64,000 nucleotides of DNA from Sorghum bicolor (GCF_000003195.3 NC_012879.2:28361180-28425179); one strand, 5' to 3'; shown: positions 1-11,095, numbered from the stretch's first letter. Notes: a model not told the origin generated them from the letters alone. A program made the numbers and translations.

Positions 1-19
1 TAACTGGGTACTACTTCTA

Positions 20-1414
20 ATGGATGGCCTGGAGGAACAAAGAATCCTCTCTGATGTCGAGTCCAGATTCAGGAAACTGGTGAAAAGCCATTTGGCATTT
101 CTACTCGAGTCCAGAAGAATATATTGGAGGCAAAGAAACATGGTGCGATGGGTCAAGTTGGGAGATGAAAACACTCAGTTCTTTCACACAATGGCAACCA
201 TCAATCATAAGAAGAATTTCATAGTTTCACTCAGATTGGCTGACGGCACCATTATTATCGATCATCACCAAAAAGCCCAGCTCCTCCTGACCTCTTTCAA
301 ACAAAGACTAGGTGTAAGCGAATTCAGCAACATGGCTTATGACCTCAACACACTTTTCGATCAACATGATTTGGAACATTTGGATACCGACTTCAGTCAA
401 CAGGAGATAGACATGGTCATTAAAAGTCTGCCCAACAATCATGCTCCTGGCCCGGATGGATTCAATGGCCTATTCATCAAGAGATGTTGGAATGTTATAC
501 AAAATGACTTTGTCAGGCTGCTTATGGATTTCTCCACCAACAACATCGACTTGAGAAGCATCAATTCCTCAGTAATAGCCCTCATACCCAAAAAGGAGAA
601 TCCCGAATCAGTTGATGACTACAGACCCATATCACTACTAAACTATTCCCTTAAGTGCATTACTAAGATCCTGTCAATCAGACTACAAAGTGTCATCACT
701 GATCTGATACACCCAAACCAGTACGGTTTTATCAAGGGGAGAACAATCCAGGATTGCCTCGCCTGGGCCTTCCAATTCTTGCACATCTATCATAAATCTA
801 AAAAAGAGATTATCATCCTGAAAATCGACTTTGAAAAGGCCTTCGATAAGATTGAACACCCTGCCATCATTGAAATCCTCAAACATAAGGGTTTCTCTGT
901 GAAATGGATAAATTGGATTCATAATATCCTGAGCAGTGGCTCCTCCTCCATCTTACTAAATGGCATACCTGGCAAAAGTTTTGACTGCAAAAGGGGTGTT
1001 AGACAAGGCGACCCCCTATCCCCTCTTCTCTTTGTACTCGCTGGCGATCTGCTGCAGACAATAATAAACAAAGCTTGGCACAATGGTACCTTGAAGCATC
1101 CAGTAAGTGACAGCTTTGGTGGAGACTTCGCAATTGTACAATCTGCTGATGACATGCTGCTAATTTTACCAGGGGATGCAAGATCATTATTCAATCTGAA
1201 ATGCTTACTAAGAAGCTTCGCTGATAGCACTAGACTACACATAAATTTCAATAAGTCCTTCCTCATTCCGATCAATATGACGGAATCCAGAGCCAGACAT
1301 CTTGCCAGTACCTTTGGCTGCAAAGTGGGAAGCATGCCCTTCACCTATCTGGGATTACCTCTGAGCCACACTAAACCTACTTTGCAGGAGTTCACCCCCT
1401 TCTCTCCAAAATAG
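20..1414 (+). pseudogene. LINE ORF2 reverse transcriptase domain (broken)
   Basis: This is 464 codons of LINE ORF2 running from the endonuclease-RT linker through the RT domain. RT would copy element RNA at the nicked target site. Visible blocks are GPDGFNGLF (about residue 143), [14 protein letters not shown] (about 190), QYGFIKGRT (about 235), [12 protein letters not shown] (about 270), [13 protein letters not shown] (about 330), SADD (about 377) and YLGLPLS near the end. The catalytic F/YADD box reads SADD, so the aromatic residue is lost while both aspartates remain. The frame closes at 1414 and coding continues in another frame from 1507, which indicates an indel. The match to plant L1-type ORF2 is clear. 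Confidence 0.9.
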
Positions 1415-1506
1415 AAAGAAGACTTACAAGTATCAGTAGGCTTCTCTCTTATAATGGTAGGCTCATCCTGGTAAACTCTGTCTTTTCTGCCCTGCCTACC
1501 TTTTAC

Positions 1507-2674
1507 ATGTGCAGTTTAAAAATTCCTCCCCAAGTCATCAAGCAAAGTGATATCTATAGGAAGCACTGTCTTTGGAGTAAAGGAGATATAAATAAGAAAG
1601 GTACATGCTTGGTAGCCTGGGAAGCTGCTTGCAAACCAAAGGAACAAGGAGGCCTAGGGATTCTTGACATTGAGCAACAAAATCATGCACTGCTTCTGAA
1701 ATTTCTAGATAAATTCTACAACAAGGACGATATTCCCTGGGTCACCCTAACTTGGACAAAACTCTACCTCAACAACCAAACCCCTCCCCAACATAGAAGC
1801 CCAACTGGATCATTCTGGTGGAAGGATGTGATTAAGCTTTTCGACAGATTAGAGAGTATGTCAACCTGCTTCCCAAACAAAGGTGATTCTGTTGCTTTTT
1901 GGTCAGGTAACTGGACAACTCCAAGATTGGATGAAACCTATCCACAACTGTTCTCCTTTACAGGAAAAACCCAAATGTTCTCTGAGGTACTTCATTGATC
2001 AAGATGAGAATATAACATTCACCCTCTCATTATCGGTGCAAGCAAGTCAACAACTAAGTGAGATAAGAAACAACCTGCTTCAATCGACCTGGAATGTCAA
2101 CACTGAAGATTCATGGACATATGTTTGGGGAAATAGAAAATTCAGCAGTAGGAAAGCTTACAAAATCCTAATAGGGCAATCTGACGCCTAACCTCTCTTC
2201 TCCTGGCTCTAGAAGTCCAGCAACTTGGGCAACCATAAGTTCTTTTTTTGGCTCTTACTAAGGGACAGACTCAATACCAGGCACATGCTAAGAAGGAAAC
2301 ATATGCATCTGGATGACTACACATGTGCTCTCTGCAACACCAGCCTCGAAGAAACAAGTCATCACCTTTTCTTCCAGTGCCCGTTCAGCAAGGAATGTTG
2401 GGACAGTATAGATATACACTGGGAACTCTCCCTGCCACCGCTAGACATGCTAATCACTGCCAGAAGGGATTTTGGAATCTCCATTTTCAGAGAAATCCTC
2501 ATTACTGCATGCTGGGTGTTATGGAAAACCAGAAATGCTGCTATATTCGACAATGTACAACCTCAGCTTGCCACCTGGAAAATTCAGCTCAAGGAGGAAA
2601 TTGGCTTGGTTTGTACCAAAGCTAAAGAAGAGAAAAGCCTTCTCCTTAGACTTTGGAGAGATAACCTTATGTAA
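1507..2674 (+). pseudogene. LINE ORF2 C-terminal part with zf-RVT zinc-binding domain (broken)
   Basis: This continues ORF2 in two pieces (1507-1998 to about 2191, then 2225-2674) that lie in different frames. The second piece has the C-terminal zinc-binding domain of plant LINE reverse transcriptases. It reads LLRDRLNTRHMLRRKH, then the cysteine/histidine set CALCNTSLEETSHHLFFQC, then a hydrophobic ITACWVLWKTRNAAIF block. That domain probably binds nucleic acid. At least two frameshifts (around 1414-1507 and 1998-2200) separate it from RT. The natural stop is at 2672-2674, followed by the 3' UTR. Confidence 0.85.
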
Positions 2675-2763
2675 TGCTGTTTTAGTTTCTTTTCTGTTTT
2701 GGCCCTAGAGGCCCTGTAATCTGTACAGCTTTCATTCATTCATTTAATAGAAAAAAAATATAG

Positions 2764-3825
2764 GTAGGGGACTCGCCTGCTGACTTTCTCAAAAAAAAGA
2801 TTGGGAAAGTTGACACAACACTCTTCACCAAGAAAATGAATGGGGAAATCTTCATTTGCCAAGTTCATGTTGATGATATTATTTTTGACTCTACTAATGA
2901 AGATTTTTGCAAGGAATTTGGTGATTTGATGTCTAAGGAGTTTGAGATGTCCATGATTGGCGAGCTATCCTTCTTCCTAGGATTTCAAGTCAAGCAAATG
3001 AAGGAAGGAGTCTTCATGTCTCAAGAGAAGTACACACAAGATCTTCTCTAGAGGTTCAAGATGATGGATTGCAAGCCAATCAAGACTCCCATGGCATCAA
3101 ATGGGCATCTCGACTTGGATGAGGGAGGTAACCCAATTGACAAGACTCTCTATCGCTCCATGATAGGAAGTCTACTCTACCTCACCGCATCTAGGCCCGA
3201 TATCATGTTTAGTGTGTGTATGTGTGCCAGATATCAAGCAATGCCTATGGAATCTCACTTGATTGCCGTCAAGAGAATTCTTAGGTATCTAAAATACACA
3301 CCTTGCTTAGGTTTGTGGTATCCCAAAGATGCAAGATTCCAACTTGTAGGCTATTCCAATTCAGATTATGCCAGGTGCCGGATTGATAGAAAAAGCACAT
3401 CCGGAGGGTGTCACTTCCTAGGTAGATCACTTGTCTCTTGAATGTCAAAGAAACAAAATAGTGTTGCCTTGTCAACGGCCGAGGAGGAATACATTGCCGC
3501 CGGTGCTTGTTGTGCACAAATACTCTACATGAAACAAACTTTTCTAGACTATGAAGTAGTACTAGACAAAGTACCTTTGTTGTGTGACAACGAAAGTGCC
3601 GTAAAACTTGCTAACAACCCGGTTCAACACACCCGCACAAAACTCATTGACATCCGCCATCACTTCCTTAGGGATCATGTTGCTAAAGGTGACCTAGCTT
3701 TAGAGAATGTGGGAACGGAAAATCAATTGGTGGATATCTTCACAAAACCCCTAGATGAAGCTAGGTTTTGTATGTTGAGAAATGAACTTAATGTGCTTGA
3801 TCTCTCTAACTTCACTAAAAGATAA
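2764..3825 (+). pseudogene. Copia reverse transcriptase C-terminus plus RNase H (two in-frame stops)
   Basis: One frame runs from 2764 to the natural stop at 3823-3825, with premature stops TAG at 3049-3051 and TGA at 3439-3441. The TGA stands where the family has a tryptophan. The RT part includes CQVHVDDIIF (family YVDD; Tyr to His), FEMSMIGELSFFLG and QEKYTQDLL. RNase H follows with SRPDIMFSVCMCARYQ, GYSNSDYARC, KKQNSVALSTAEEEYIAA, CDNESAVKLANNP and DIRHHFLRD, then the C-terminal NQLVDIFTKPL motif. It would synthesise and degrade strands during replication. It is non-functional and its N-terminal part is cut off at the LINE boundary. Confidence 0.9.
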
Positions 3826-4340
3826 AGTTGTGTGTTGAAATTTGTAAATAGTTTTTGCTTTGCATATCATGCATACCAAAACTAAAATTGAAAAAGAATT
3901 GTGTGTAGGGCTTGTCTAACATGGTTAAGATAACCCTCTTGTGTGTGTGAAAAAGCTTAACCTTGGATCAAACTTGACAAGCATTAGTTTACTTTCAAGT
4001 GTTGCATCTCAACTCATATCATTTGCATGCTTGTTAGTTGACCGTTTCTTTTCGGTTACTCTTTGAGCATCCGCTGTGTTCGTCCATAGATAGGGGGAGC
4101 ATTCAAAGCTCATTATGATTTAAACCCCTAGCTTTATGGCCATATGATGCTCCCTGGTGATTTCTCGGACTATTTTCATAAAAACTACTAAGCCTAAGGC
4201 TAAATATTTGTGAAAATTTGAGGGTTTCAGAAAGGTCACTTATACCAGTTCCACTTGGTGTTCATTTGTGTGTCTTTGGAGTTGGAACTTGGTTGGGTCA
4301 AAGTCGGACGTAGTGCTAAGCTGAAAAAGGACTCAGAGGG
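3826..4340 (+). other. Noncoding spacer between copia pol and the accessory-ORF leader
   Basis: This AT-rich stretch has no ORF that I trust. It contains GATAGGGGGAGCATTC-type purine runs near 4090-4105. I see no RNA gene or terminal repeats in it. It fits the spacer that SIRE elements have between RNase H and the extra ORF. Confidence 0.5.
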
Positions 4341-4608
4341 GCACCAGACGATGCACCGGACGCTGTCTCGGTGCGTCCGGTGCGGTGAGTTTGCAGGATT
4401 GCATTCACCGGACGCAGGAACAGTGTCCCTGCAGCATCCGGTGAGGTGCATCCAGTGCTCACCAGGCGTGCCCTAGGGCACCGGACGCTAAGGCCAGTGT
4501 CCGGTGGCCATCGTCCGGTGACATGCCGAGTTGCAAACCTCTCTGCGCATGAGTCTGGTGGTCACCGGACGCGTCTGGTGCCACATAAAGAGCGTCCGGT
4601 GACCCCGA
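4341..4608 (+). repeat. CACCGGACGC / GCGTCCGGTG inverted-motif cluster in front of the accessory ORF
   Basis: The decamer CACCGGACGC and its complement recur with one or two changes at many places between 4341 and 4608, often as facing pairs that can fold into stems. The same motif family fills part of the element's LTR (9904-10264) and of the minus-strand copy (30505-30840). The last copy here ends GCGTCCGGTGACCCCG, the same string that ends the LTR cluster just upstream of its TATA-like box. Confidence 0.8.
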
Positions 4609-5181
4609 TTCAGGCGCATATAACCCGTGCCCCCGAGGGTTTTCCGCAGACCGGCTCTTCCACCCCGCATTTTGGCCAACTCCGCCCGTGCCCTAGCTCG
4701 CCGCCGCCGCCGTGATTCTCCCTTTCTCCGGCGACCTCGAGACTTCCCCTGCGCACAGATCCTCTCCAGGACCTCCTCTCTTCCCTCTCCTCGCGCAGGG
4801 ACTTCTCTCCCACGAGGTGGTTAGGGTTTGGGTAAGGTTGGTTGCACCCTGCCCTAATGGTTTTCGATTCAATGCCTAAACGAAGTTAGATGTTGTTTTT
4901 GACGATGTTTGTCTTCGTTTGCTTTTCATAGCACCTTGAAGAAAGGATTTGCGTTCTATGGTGGACTTCGATCGTGATATTTCATCCGAAACGCGTCCCG
5001 TCTACGGATCGTAAGTCGTTCGCGCTCGTTCTTTATCTAATCTTGCGATCTATAGGGCTTTCTCATCTCTAGCTATTATGTCTTCTTATGTATGCCCTAT
5101 CTTTTCTATCTCTTGCAGCGCGTTGATCTCCTGTGACAGTTGGCTAGTTGTCGGCAGTTCTTTCAGTCAGTTGTTCTTGCG
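4609..5181 (+). promoter_or_regulatory. Putative promoter and intron-containing leader of the SIRE accessory ORF
   Basis: A CATATAAC box lies at 4617-4624 just after the repeat cluster. A GC-rich leader with CCGCCG runs follows. Two candidate introns have consensus ends: 4832-4931 (GTAAGG to CATAG) and 5011-5118 (GTAAGT to TTGCAG). The first ATG in frame with the accessory ORF is at 5182. This is read from sequence signals alone; no transcript evidence is available. Confidence 0.4.
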
Positions 5182-8100
5182 ATGGCTCGTTGCAAGAACG
5201 TCAGCGGTCCGGCAGCCAGCGCTGGAGGTTCCCTAGGAGGTGATGGTGGAGGTGATCCTCCCCGTCGCTGTTGATATTTTGTAACACAATCATGAAATGA
5301 TCCGCAAGCGCACGGATATTGGTGAGCATTTCACCCGGGAGGTTTTCCAGAGTATCGTATTTATATTTTTACCACTGGGAGAAAGGGTGCATCTGACTAA
5401 CCAAATCTATTGCTACTATCCCTTTAGGCTACAAAGAATGTTTCTCGATGTGAGTGATGTATAGAGAAGACTGCAACCATAGTCTCGTTCTAACCTTGGT
5501 AAGGTTGATCTACTGTTCTATTGGGGGAAGCTTACAGAATCTAGACACCACAAAGGATATTCGACCTGCACCTATAAACCTACCCGTCCTGCTAACAAGA
5601 TATGGGATGCAAAGGTAACTCGGAAATGTCACGTTCCTCGCTGCTACCACGGTCCAGCTAGTCAAGGGATATCTATGAGTACTCTAGACTAAACACCACG
5701 TTTACGCTAGCAATGATTACTCTAATACTCAACTGGAAGAGATTAAAGTAAACTCATAAACCAAAGAACAATAAAACAAGAACTTACTAGAATTAGAAGT
5801 CGAATTACTGAAAAATCTTAGGAGCAAGCCTCGGGTTAGAAGACTTGATCCCGCAGGTACAACCTCGGAGTAGACACCGACAGACCGGGCTTCCTCTGAT
5901 CTACACCTCCACTCTATCTCTCTCAATCTAGTAGAAACTAGAAGATCTAATTCTACTCACATTGGATGCTAAGCCTAAAATAAATTTTATTTAGAGGAGA
6001 GGTATTCCTTCGAGGGCTCCTCTCAACTCTATGAAAAACTTGTCTCCTCTAGGGGCCAGGGGGTCTGGTTTTATAGTCCCCTCAAGTGAATGTGAGCCGT
6101 TGGATCAAACCGACATTGATTGGACGGTTATCCTTGATCCTTTAGGTCGGTGGAACATCGTCTGCGAAAAGAGTCCTGATCCAACTCCAAGTTAGGGCGG
6201 GCGCCCAGGTCAACTGGGCGGGCGCCCAGTGCCTGGCCCTGTTCGGCCTCCACTTCCTTCCCGTGGCTTCTGGAGTCTTCTAGATGGTAGAAAATTGCGC
6301 GGTGCGTTGATATCTCTATGTAATCCCGACATGTGGGCCTTTCTTCCGTATTTCCTGATAACCCCCTGCAGAAATAGACAAACACCAAAACTTGTGGAAT
6401 TCTGTCAGATAAAACCCTAAGTCTGGGTGTTGGTTGCATTTGGATCCTTTTCTTTATTTATTTGATGATTATATTTGGTACTTAAGGGCCGTCAACAGTC
6501 GCCTGTCAGCGGCAGAGAAGGGCAAAGGCAAGTAGCTAGCCACCAAGAAGAGGAAGGCCAGCGACGGAGAGGCAGAGATAGCAGAGGCAGTTACAGCAGC
6601 AGCTGAGGCAGCCGAGAGAGGTGGACGCTCAGGTGCCCTGAGGATTGGGGCCGATCTCACGCCACATCAGAGGCGTGCCATTCTTGAGGCAGAGGCTATG
6701 CATGGATCACCTCCTGGCACCATCATGCTAGGAGGACAGCGTGTTAGGATTACGGTCAGAGATCCAGCTCAGGAGGACCCGGACATAGAGACAGAGGCAG
6801 AGGCCCAGGCAGAGGGTCCGACAGAGGCACAGCAGCAGGAGCGGCCCCTCAGGAGGTCGACTCATGCCCGTACTCAGGCCATCCCCAGGACTGGTACACA
6901 GGGCCAGTCTACCTCCGCTGCTCGCTCTACACCAGCTCGAGGCACTCCAGCTCCTCGTCAGGGACCAGTCAGGATACACAGGGACCTCACCCAGTTGTCA
7001 GCTCGAGAGATCCAGCAGCTGCGGTTCGTTTCATTTCCTACCTGGTTTCCAGCTGCCAGGGATCCGCGAGCCGGTGCCAGGTTTTACACAGTGATCCAGG
7101 AGGACATTTACGAGGCCCTGGTTCGTTCACAGGCTCAGTTCAGGGAGCACAGAGTGGGTGACCTTGAGATTCTAGGGAACGTGGTTGGTGTAGACATCAG
7201 GCAATACTTCACATACCTCCACGGACTCCCAGAGTTGCTCGCTCTCCCTGGTACTTACTGTGAGTAGTGGGTCAGAGAGTTCTATGCGTCAGTGTGGGTT
7301 TCTCCGGATCATAGCTACATCCACTATGCACTGGCAGGCACGGACTACAGGGTGACAGCACAGAGTGCCAGAGAGGTCCTTGGGTTGAGAGCCTACCCTG
7401 CCAGGATTCACCAGCTCTGCTACGGGAACTTCAAGCCCCCTCGACGTCCTCACGGTGGTGAGATACCACCGGTTGACTTTGTGGCTCCCTGTTTCCGTCC
7501 GCCTTTTGGAGAGGGCTCCAGCAGGACAGTGGGAGATTTGACACGCCCAGCTCGGATCCTTGACTTTGTGTTGAGGAAGACACTCCTTCCCAGGACAGGC
7601 TACAGAGATGGTTTCACCAGGATACAGTAGTGGCTGGTAGCTCACCTCATCTCGTAGACTCTATTTGACTTATGGGATCTGATAGTCTCAGAGATCGAGG
7701 ACAATATTTCAGAGAGCTTCAGGGGTCGGCGTCAGTTGACGTATGCACATTGGATTACCATGATCATTCTTCGTGCTAGGCCCGTACCCCTACCAGCTCA
7801 CCTGCAGAGAGAGCTGTCAGACTCCGACACTGTGTTCCCTCACTTTGACCCCAGGCAGATGCTGAGAGCACACCACGATCTCAGAGCTACACCACCTCCT
7901 CGTGCACCACGTGGCCCGGTGCCTCCACCTTCTCCTAGGGGCACTCGCAGTTCAGGAGCGGTACCAGAGACCGAAGAGCAGCAGGACATAGCCATTGGGG
8001 CTTTTGTAGATGCCGAGGCTGAGGGGGAGTTTGACTTTGCTTCGGACAGCTCGAACGATGATAATCATTCTCCAGTGTTAGACCTTCCTCCGAGGATGCA

Positions 8101-9001
8101 CGACCACGAGGCAGGAGCCTCCTCGAGTGCTTTAGACCCCGCTTTGCTTGCTATAGTAGAGGGGATGAGGGTAGATTAGCGCCGAGCAGCTGAGGAGCAG
8201 GCGAGGAGAGACAGGGACCAGGCTGCCATCAATGCAGCCATGCAGGCTAGGCAGGATGAGCTCCAGCGACAGCTTCTGACCTTCCAGGAGCAGCAGCTTG
8301 CGTTCCAGGCTCAGCAGACAGCGATGATAGCCGCGCTTATGGCCGCCTCAGGGATTCAGCTTCCACAGATACAGCTCCCAGGCACTTCGTCTGTCAGGCC
8401 TCCCACTCCAGCACCTCAGAGTCAGAGTCAGCCACCGCCACAGCTCCCTGCTCAGAGTCAGCTGTTCTCGACGCCTCAGCACCATGTCTCCCAGGGTGCT
8501 ATCTCGTCTGGCTTTGAGCAGGTACCGCAGTTCACGCGTCTCCGCTCTGGATTCACTCCACAGTCAGCGACATCGTCACAGCTTGTGTTGGACTCGTCGA
8601 CAGGCCAGCACCTCAGTTTCTCTTATAGTGCTCTGACTGGTGACCCTACGCCTCCAACCCTGTAGACTCCTGTAGGTTTTACGGTTCCAGTCACCACTAT
8701 TGAGCGCCTGTCATCGTTAGTAGCCTCGTCTGAGCAGCTTGCACCATCCTCTATCGTGCCAGAGACGTCTGCTACAGCGACCGAGTCCGTGCCAGCCTCG
8801 TTAGCCGGGTTTGAGCAGCCACCTCAGCCTGTGACCGCTTCAGCGCCTCTAGAGCAGACGCAGACCGCTTCGCCAGCACCTGTAGCTTCAGAGGGTCACT
8901 CCACCTCCTCCGCCTCGACGGCCGATGGTTCAGATGATGTAGCTCGTTTTGAGGCCATGCCGAGGGACTCTACTGCTCCGCCTCCGCCTCCGTCTTCTTA
9001 G
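5182..9001 (+). pseudogene. SIRE accessory (extra, 'env-like') ORF, split by a solo LTR and by TAG stops
   Basis: The frame starts MARCKNVSG at 5182, is cut after codon 29 by the solo LTR, and resumes exactly in frame at 6503. It ends at TAG 8999-9001, about 863 codons without the insert. Order: Gly-rich N-terminus; basic KKRK at 6545-6556 (possible nuclear localisation signal); acidic/Gln-rich stretch; a folded region (RFYTVIQEDIYEALVRS, FTYLHGLPELLALP, RGRRQL.YAHWIT) like the extra ORF of SIRE elements and 'putative plant transposon protein' annotations; a Pro/Ser/acidic linker; a Gln-rich coiled coil (8240-8350); and a Pro/Ser/Thr-rich tail. Premature stops at 6533, 7265, 7628, 7655, 8177 and 8663 are all TAG. 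Function is unknown; 'envelope-like' is only a name, and I see no signal peptide or membrane segment. Confidence 0.75.
5269..6497 (-). mobile_element. Solo LTR of an Athila-like gypsy family, target duplication GTCGC
   Basis: The 1229 bp unit starts TGTTGATATT and ends GGCCGTCAACA. It is flanked by perfect 5 bp direct repeats GTCGC at 5264-5268 and 6498-6502. Read on the minus strand it starts TGTTGACGGCCCTTAAG, the same as the LTRs at 44703 and 47168 (minus). No internal domain is present, so it is a solo LTR left by LTR-LTR recombination. Short ORFs inside it are not meaningful. Confidence 0.95.
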
Positions 9002-9462
9002 GTTTTTTGGCGCTTGATGCCAAGGGGGAGAGAGTTGTGAGTATGAGAGTTAGGGGGAGCTAGAGGGGGGAGCTAAAGGCTAGAGAGAGGCTTTGTCAGC
9101 TATTTTGATACACTCTTTTGTGTGCTACTCCATCATGCATCACGTTTATCTTTTTGCATTGCACTTGTGTGAGATACGTGTGAGACATGACTTATGCTTA
9201 ATTGTGATATCTTTATGTCATGTGTTTGGCTCATATTACCTTTGCTTCCGCGTTTTACCCCGATGTACTATGAGCCATTTGTGATTATATCCTGTCGTAC
9301 ACATCTCACATATTTGGATGCAGGATGATAGACTTGGTTGATATAAGCATGTCTAATCACTTTGGTCTTATTGTATCATGCTTATTGAAACCAAGTCATT
9401 TAAAAACCTCAACTCTTTTCATACTCGAGGTTATTGTCATCAATCACCAAAAAGGGGGAGAT
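9002..9462 (+). other. 3' untranslated region and polypurine tract of the SIRE element
   Basis: After the accessory ORF stop comes a purine-rich stretch with several GGGGGAG blocks (about 9030-9080). AT-rich sequence follows, then the polypurine tract AAAAAGGGGGAGATT (9448-9462) immediately before the LTR. The PPT primes plus-strand DNA synthesis in this lineage. No gene is seen here. Confidence 0.8.
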
Positions 9463-10977
9463 TGAAAGACCATCTAGGCCCCCAGTGATTTTGGTGATTA
9501 ATGACAATGTTGATTACTGTGACTAACATGTGTTTTGTAGAGGCAAAGTCATAGGTAAGGTCATGGTAATAGGTACTCGATGGACAGGGATGTACATGCC
9601 TACTTAATAGTGGAAATCATTTCGGTTTTCAAAGGATGGATGGACATCGTCAAGACTAGACTAGGTCTAAGTGCCATATGGTGAAGAAGGGCACTTAGAG
9701 TAGTTTAGGACTTTGTTTTCCTTTGACCGTACTATTAAGAGGGGCTTTGATCTAGTAGCTTGACTTAGGCAAGGCTTTAGGTTTAGGTGCGATGCACACT
9801 TGGTAAACCTAGCACTAGGCAGCTCAGAGAAGTCCTTAGATCGAGAGGAACCAACTTCGTTTTGGAGCGATCGCGTTTCGACGAAGTTAGGGTGCCCAAG
9901 GGGGCACCGGACGCAGCACCGGATGCTCTGTGAGTGCGTCCGGTGAGGTCCTTAGCCGTTGAGAGTTTGGGTGCCTTAGGGTTAGGCACCGGACGCTGGC
10001 ATCGGACTCATCGGGCAGCGTCCGGTGCCACACCCAGGGAGGTTGTAAACTTCCCCTGAGCACCGGACGCTAGCACCAGACGCACCGGGTAGCGTCCGGT
10101 ACCATACTCAGGGAGTTTGTAAAACTCCCCGGCGCACCGGACGGTGCCACCGGACGCTAAGAGTTAGCATCCGGTGACCCGTCAGACGCAGGTACAGTTA
10201 GCCGTTGTGTGTCACCTAACGTTCGTTGCAGAGCGTCCGGTGCAACATTAACAGCGTCCGGTGACCCCGTTTTCAGTGGAAAACAGTTGGCTGACCTTTG
10301 GACTTCGTGGGGTGTATTTATACTCCTCCACCTCGTCCATGAGAGGTCCCTTGCCCATTTGAACATCTGAGAAACTTGTTGTGGAGCAAGAGAGCAGCAA
10401 GAGCCTAGATAAGATTGAGTTTTGAGTGATTTCTTGAGAGAATCCTTCTCTAGTGAATTCCAAGAGTCAAGTGTGCATCCACCACTCTCTAGAGCCTTGT
10501 TTGGGTCAAGTGAGAGTTCTTTGCTTGTTACTCTTAGTGATCGCCATCACCTAGACCGCCCGGAGTTCATGTGGGTGGCTCGTGTCGACCTTGTGAGCGG
10601 TTTTTGGGCGATTCACCGTGACGGAGTGTCAAAGAATCAGCCCGTAGAGAGCACTTGGTCCTTGCGCGGATCAAGGGGGAGTAAGACACTTGCGCGGGTG
10701 CTCCAACGAGGACAAGTGGAGAGTGGCGACTCCGATACCTCGGCAAAACATCATCGAGCACTTTCTTCCACTACTCCTTTACATTCTAGCATTTACTTTG
10801 TGTTTTTACATTCTTAGAATTGCCATGCCAGAATAGGATTGGAACTAGATTGCAAAACTTTTATCCGGTAGCTCTCTAGGTCAGTTTAGGCACAAGGGGT
10901 TGAATTGGAGCTTATAGGTTGCTTAAATTTTTAGAGAAGCCCAATTCACCCACCTCTTGGGCATCTTGATCCTTTCA
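9463..10977 (+). repeat. 3' LTR of the plus-strand SIRE element
   Basis: The 1515 bp LTR starts TGAAAGACC directly after the PPT and ends GATCCTTTCA. A homologous 1522 bp LTR lies on the other strand at 29774-31295. It contains the CACCGGACGC cluster (9904-10264) and a TATA-like TATTTATA at 10314-10321. The following bases are CCGCT; the matching target duplication would lie left of the window. Confidence 0.9.
9904..10264 (+). repeat. CACCGGACGC hairpin-module array in the LTR U3 region
   Basis: About five modules are present, most pairing a CACCGGACGC-type half with a GCGTCCGGTG-type half about 20-40 bp downstream. Several are separated by a short GGGAGTTTGTAAA-like linker. They lie just upstream of the TATA-like box, so they are part of U3. 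The same array is present in the minus-strand copy. Confidence 0.8.
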
Positions 10978-11095
10978 CCGCTGTCGGGAAGGTATAATCT
11001 ATGATTATCTACATGCAAGTGATCCTGTTTTACGTGGTATATATTTTGTGCTAGCGAGTAGCCATCCGCGTAGTTAACAGGGACCTCAGGTGATC

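Larger units (their letters stand above)
1..2759 (+). mobile_element. LINE (L1-type non-LTR retrotransposon), 5' part outside the window
   Basis: Two coding blocks encode the ORF2 reverse transcriptase and a C-terminal zinc-binding domain. They are followed by a short 3' UTR (about 2675-2750) and an A-rich tail at 2751-2759. The endonuclease and ORF1 would lie to the left of the window. Immediately after the A tail the frame of a copia reverse transcriptase opens at 2764, so the LINE most likely inserted into that copia element. No target duplication can be checked because the 5' end is missing. Frameshifts and a changed RT active site show that it is dead. Confidence 0.9.
2764..10977 (+). 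mobile_element. SIRE/Maximus-type Ty1-copia retrotransposon, 5' part missing
   Basis: In order it holds RT/RNase H (2764-3825), a noncoding spacer, a repeat-rich leader, a long extra ORF (5182-9001), a polypurine tract (9448-9462) and the 3' LTR (9463-10977). An extra ORF between pol and the 3' LTR, and the PPT-LTR junction AAGGGGGAGATTG, are hallmarks of the SIRE/Maximus lineage. The element is entered by a LINE at its left edge and by a solo gypsy LTR at 5269-6497. Its 3' LTR abuts Tekay leader sequence at 10978, so it was probably inserted in the Tekay element. gag, protease and integrase are outside the window or lost. Confidence 0.85.

Noticed and set aside
4236..4824. ORFs rich in Arg, Pro and His
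   Set aside because: They read through the CACCGGACGC repeat cluster and the GC-rich leader, so they are byproducts of repeat composition.
5269..6497. A gene or promoter within the accessory ORF interruption
   Set aside because: Perfect target duplication and LTR termini explain the whole segment as a solo LTR.
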